A stretch of 64,000 bases of DNA from contig CAWDDW010000001.1 of the NCBI GenBank assembly GCA_963801185.1, forward strand, positions 868,001-932,000, in the 5' to 3' direction. Positions within the stretch are counted from its first letter, which is position 1. Each line of letters opens with the position of its first letter. The notes beneath the pieces are model-generated. The model made no database searches. It saw only the letters and a list, made by a program, of their open reading frames with translations, and was not told where the DNA came from. Positions 61,670-64,000 of this stretch are shown piece by piece. The translations under genes and the position numbers were made by a program. The stretch is from Palsa-601 sp963801185. Its GTDB lineage: Bacteria; Actinomycetota; Acidimicrobiia; Acidimicrobiales; Bog-793.

Positions 61670-63007
61670 ATGGTCAGAACGAGCGCACCGGGCGACTTCT
61701 GCTTCGTGCATGCCGCCGACTTGCACCTGGATACGCCCTTCAAGGGAGTGTCCGAGACCGCACCTCACGTGGGCGCCGCTCTCAGGGAGGCCTCGCTCGA
61801 GGCCTTCGACCAGCTCGTTCAGCTGTGCATCGACCGGCGCGCCGCCTTCCTCGTAGTCGCCGGGGACGTGTACGACGGCGCGGAGCGCGGGCTCCGGGCT
61901 CAGCTGAGGTTCCGGGCCGGCCTGCAGCGCCTGTCGGATGAGGGCATCGAGACCTTTGTCGTGCACGGCAATCACGACCCCGTCGAAGAGGGGTGGTCGG
62001 CGGTGGGCGTGTGGCCCCAGAACGTGCACTTCTTCGCTGAGAAGGACGTCGGGTGCGTGGCCGTCGAGCGCGGCGGGTCCGTGATCGCCAGGGTGCAGGG
62101 GATCAGCTACGGGCAGCGCGAGGTGAGGGAGAACCTGGCGCTGCGTTTCTCACGCCGGCCCGGCGAGGGGCTTCAGATCGGGCTTCTCCATTGCAACGTG
62201 GCCGGTGCCCCGGACGGTCACGCGTCTTACAGCCCGTGCACGCTGACGGAGCTCAAGGCCGTCGGCCTCGACTACTGGGCGCTCGGGCACGTTCACGCCC
62301 GCACGGTGATGGCCGGTGAGCCGTACGGCGGCGAGCCATTCGTCGTCTATCCCGGGAACCTCCAGGCAAGGAGCCCCAAGCCGAGCGAGCGCGGGCCGAA
62401 AGGAGCGACCGTGGTCGAGGTCCGGGGCGGCCGGGTCGCGAGGGTCGAGGCGGTGGCTTGTGACGTAGTCCGCTTCACGGAGATCGGGGTCGACGTAGAC
62501 GGTTGCGGCGCCGTGGCGGACGTGCGGAGTGCGCTCGGGGAGCGGGCATCTGAGGAGCTCGAGAGCTCGGCTGGGCGGTCGCTCGTCGTGCAGGCGCGCT
62601 TGACCGGGCGAGGGGCCGTCCACTGCGAGCTCGCGAGGGACGGCGTGCGTGCCGAGCTCCTCTCCGCTCTTCGGGAGGACTGGGACGGCTCGGAGCCCTT
62701 TGTCTGGTGGGATCAGATCGCCGATGACACCCGGGGAGTGATCGACCTCGATCGAGCCCGGGAGGCCGGTGACTTCGTCGGCGATCTGCTCGCCACGGCA
62801 CAAGATCTTGGTGGTGGGGCCGGCTCGCCTCTGCTCCCGATGCCGGCCTCCGCCTCCCTCGGCGAGGACTTCCTCGAGGAGCTGCTCGGGAAGATGCCGT
62901 CAGAGCTGCGCGCACGAGCGATGGAGCTACTCGGTGGCGACTTGTCCGCCGGCGAGCTCATCGAGGCGGCCTCCGCGCTGGCGCTCGATCACTTGGAGGT
63001 GGCCTGA
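61670..63007 (+). CDS. SbcD/YhaO-like DNA repair metallophosphoesterase
   Basis: 445 residues. The N-terminal calcineurin-like domain has all metal motifs: FVHAADLHLDTPFKG (DxH), VVAGDVYDG (GDxxD), VVHGNHDPV (GNHD), IGLLHCNV and WALGHVHART (GHxH). Such proteins are the Mre11-like nuclease of an Mre11-Rad50-type complex. The C-terminal half is helical and ends in a region (LPMPASASLGEDFLEELLGKMPSELRARAMELLGG) like the ATPase-contact helices of YhaO. Its TGA overlaps the start of the AAA ATPase gene (TGATG), the expected partner. Confidence 0.87.
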   Translation: MVRTSAPGDFCFVHAADLHLDTPFKGVSETAPHVGAALREASLEAFDQLVQLCIDRRAAFLVVAGDVYDGAERGLRAQLRFRAGLQRLSDEGIETFVVHGNHDPVEEGWSAVGVWPQNVHFFAEKDVGCVAVERGGSVIARVQGISYGQREVRENLALRFSRRPGEGLQIGLLHCNVAGAPDGHASYSPCTLTELKAVGLDYWALGHVHARTVMAGEPYGGEPFVVYPGNLQARSPKPSERGPKGATVVEVRGGRVARVEAVACDVVRFTEIGVDVDGCGAVADVRSALGERASEELESSAGRSLVVQARLTGRGAVHCELARDGVRAELLSALREDWDGSEPFVWWDQIADDTRGVIDLDRAREAGDFVGDLLATAQDLGGGAGSPLLPMPASASLGEDFLEELLGKMPSELRARAMELLGGDLSAGELIEAASALALDHLEVA

Positions 63008-64000
63008 TGAGCGATGTAGCTCGGCCACTCTTCGGCGATCAGGTTGCCGATGCGAGCGTGCTCGCACCCCGCCGGCTCAACCACCTGGCCGCAGGCCAAG
63101 CCGCTCCTTTCGTCTCGTGGCTATCGGTCGACGGGTTCGGCGCCCTCGCGAGCCTCGAGCTGCGCGATCTCAGCCCGGGGCTGACGGTGCTGCTCGGCGA
63201 GAACGAGGCAGGCAAGTCGACGCTGTTCGACTTCGTCACCGGCGTGCTCTTCGGCTTCCCGCTCCGCAAGGCCGACGAGCACTTCCGCCTCCCGGTGAAC
63301 GGTGGCCGGCACGGCGGACGCGTCGGAATCGTGGACGCCAACGGCAATGTCGTCGTGGTCGAGCGTCACGGGGCACCGCAAAAGCAACTCGTCCTCACGC
63401 GTTCCGACGGGACCACAGGCGACGAGAGCGACCTGTCTCGCCTGCTCGGCGGGGCCAACAAGGACCTCTTCCGAGCAGTCTTCGCCGTGGATCTCGACGA
63501 CCTGCGACGGCTCGACGGCCTCTCGAGCGACGAGGTCCGCGAGACGCTGTTCTCCTCGAGTGTCGTCGGCCAGCGTCGCTCGGCCGCACGGGCCCTGCGG
63601 GAAGCTCGAGGCGTCGCGCGACGCGCTCGCCAAGCCGCGTCAGGGCGGCAGAGCCAACATCCTCGCGGCGGAGCTGAGGGAGACGCGACGCGACCTGGCC
63701 CGCGCACGCGCCGACGCCGACGGCTTTGCCAGATGGCAGGCCGACGCCGACCTCAAGAGCGACGAAGTCGAGCGCTTGCGCCGGGACCTCGACGCAAGCC
63801 GGATCGAGAGTCGCGACCTCGAGCTACTGCAGCGCTGCTGGAACGTGGTCGTTGCTCGGCGCCAGGCGGCGGCAAAGCTCGCCGAACTGCCAGCTCTGTC
63901 AGAAGAGGATCTCCAGGCGCTGAACGTCGAGCCCCGCGTGAGAGAGCTGCGGGTGGCCCTGTCAGGGCATGTCGAGCGACTCGATCAATTCGACGAGACC
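63007..64000 (+). CDS. YhaN/SbcC-like AAA ATPase, partial and frameshifted
   Basis: N-terminal part of an SMC-like ATPase that partners the SbcD-like nuclease. Walker A is LLGENEAGKSTLFDFVTGVLFGFP, followed by the YhaN-type KADEHFRLPVNGGRHGGRVGI and ANKDLFRAVFAVDLDDLRRLDGLSSDEVRETLFSSSVVG. At the GGG of 63,599-63,601 the frame changes by one extra base. The other frame continues KLEASRDALAKPRQGGRANILAAELRETRRDLARARADADG into a long coiled coil and stays open to the window edge. The C-terminal Walker B half lies beyond the window. Confidence 0.82.
   Translation, partial: MSDVARPLFGDQVADASVLAPRRLNHLAAGQAAPFVSWLSVDGFGALASLELRDLSPGLTVLLGENEAGKSTLFDFVTGVLFGFPLRKADEHFRLPVNGGRHGGRVGIVDANGNVVVVERHGAPQKQLVLTRSDGTTGDESDLSRLLGGANKDLFRAVFAVDLDDLRRLDGLSSDEVRETLFSSSVVGQRRSAARALREARGVARRARQAASGRQSQHPRGGAEGDATRPGPRTRRRRRLCQMAGRRRPQERRSRALAPGPRRKPDRESRPRATAALLERGRCSAPGGGKARRTASSVRRGSPGAERRAPRERAAGGPVRACRATRSIRRD

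Overview
The window is chromosomal DNA of a high-GC bacterium, most likely a deep-branching actinobacterium such as a member of Acidimicrobiia. This is inference from gene content. The features behind it are many leaderless starts with a TANNNT box 6-8 bases upstream, GTG starts joined by GTGA or ATGA overlaps, a SufR-type regulator, a Mrp ATPase without its CxxC motif, and a secreted protein with GYWL...FG repeats. No transposase, integrase, phage gene or CRISPR array was seen. Genes are packed tightly, and only one stretch over 300 bases (18,908-19,261) lacks a gene.

Layout. 1-4.2 kb: dNTPase (partial), Mrp ATPase, and divergently a SufR-like regulator with a cysteine desulfurase (iron-sulfur metabolism). 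4.2-10.7 kb: a complete System I cytochrome c maturation operon, ccmABCDEFGH plus a TPR protein. 10.8-12.9 kb: GDP-mannose dehydratase and a glycosyltransferase. 12.9-17.0 kb: a TetR regulator with a clear palindromic operator, and a two-gene ABC exporter whose halves have complementary defects in their ATPase sites. 17.1-26.5 kb: DUF2505 protein, acyl-CoA dehydrogenase, cold-shock protein, cysS, valS, a lipoprotein, a flippase-like membrane protein and an aldehyde dehydrogenase. 26.6-41.3 kb: a surface-glycan region with a SpoIID-like protein, an ABC-2 polysaccharide exporter (permease, Wzt-type ATPase), a methyltransferase-like protein, six glycosyltransferase-type proteins and a large secreted beta-propeller. 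41.3-45.8 kb: ClpP, tRNA-Leu(UAG), an esterase that runs antisense into the tRNA, a zinc-ribbon membrane protein and a GGDEF protein. 45.8-49 kb: threonine degradation (tdh, kbl) and an SDR. 49.1-53.3 kb: a secreted anchor-type protein, a serine hydrolase, phenylalanine hydroxylase and a divergent Lrp-type regulator. 53.3-56.9 kb: a lipoprotein alpha/beta-hydrolase without catalytic Ser and His, and hopanoid side-chain genes hpnA and hpnO. 56.9-61.6 kb: lysine 6-aminotransferase, aminoadipate-semialdehyde dehydrogenase and a ThDP enzyme. 61.7-64 kb: an SbcD-like nuclease and its AAA ATPase partner (partial).

A caution applies to the whole window. Twelve otherwise well-conserved genes carry thirteen single-base frameshifts, several at short G or C runs. 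Sequencing indels are the simplest explanation, so these genes are annotated as one CDS each with the break located. They should not be read as pseudogenes without resequencing.
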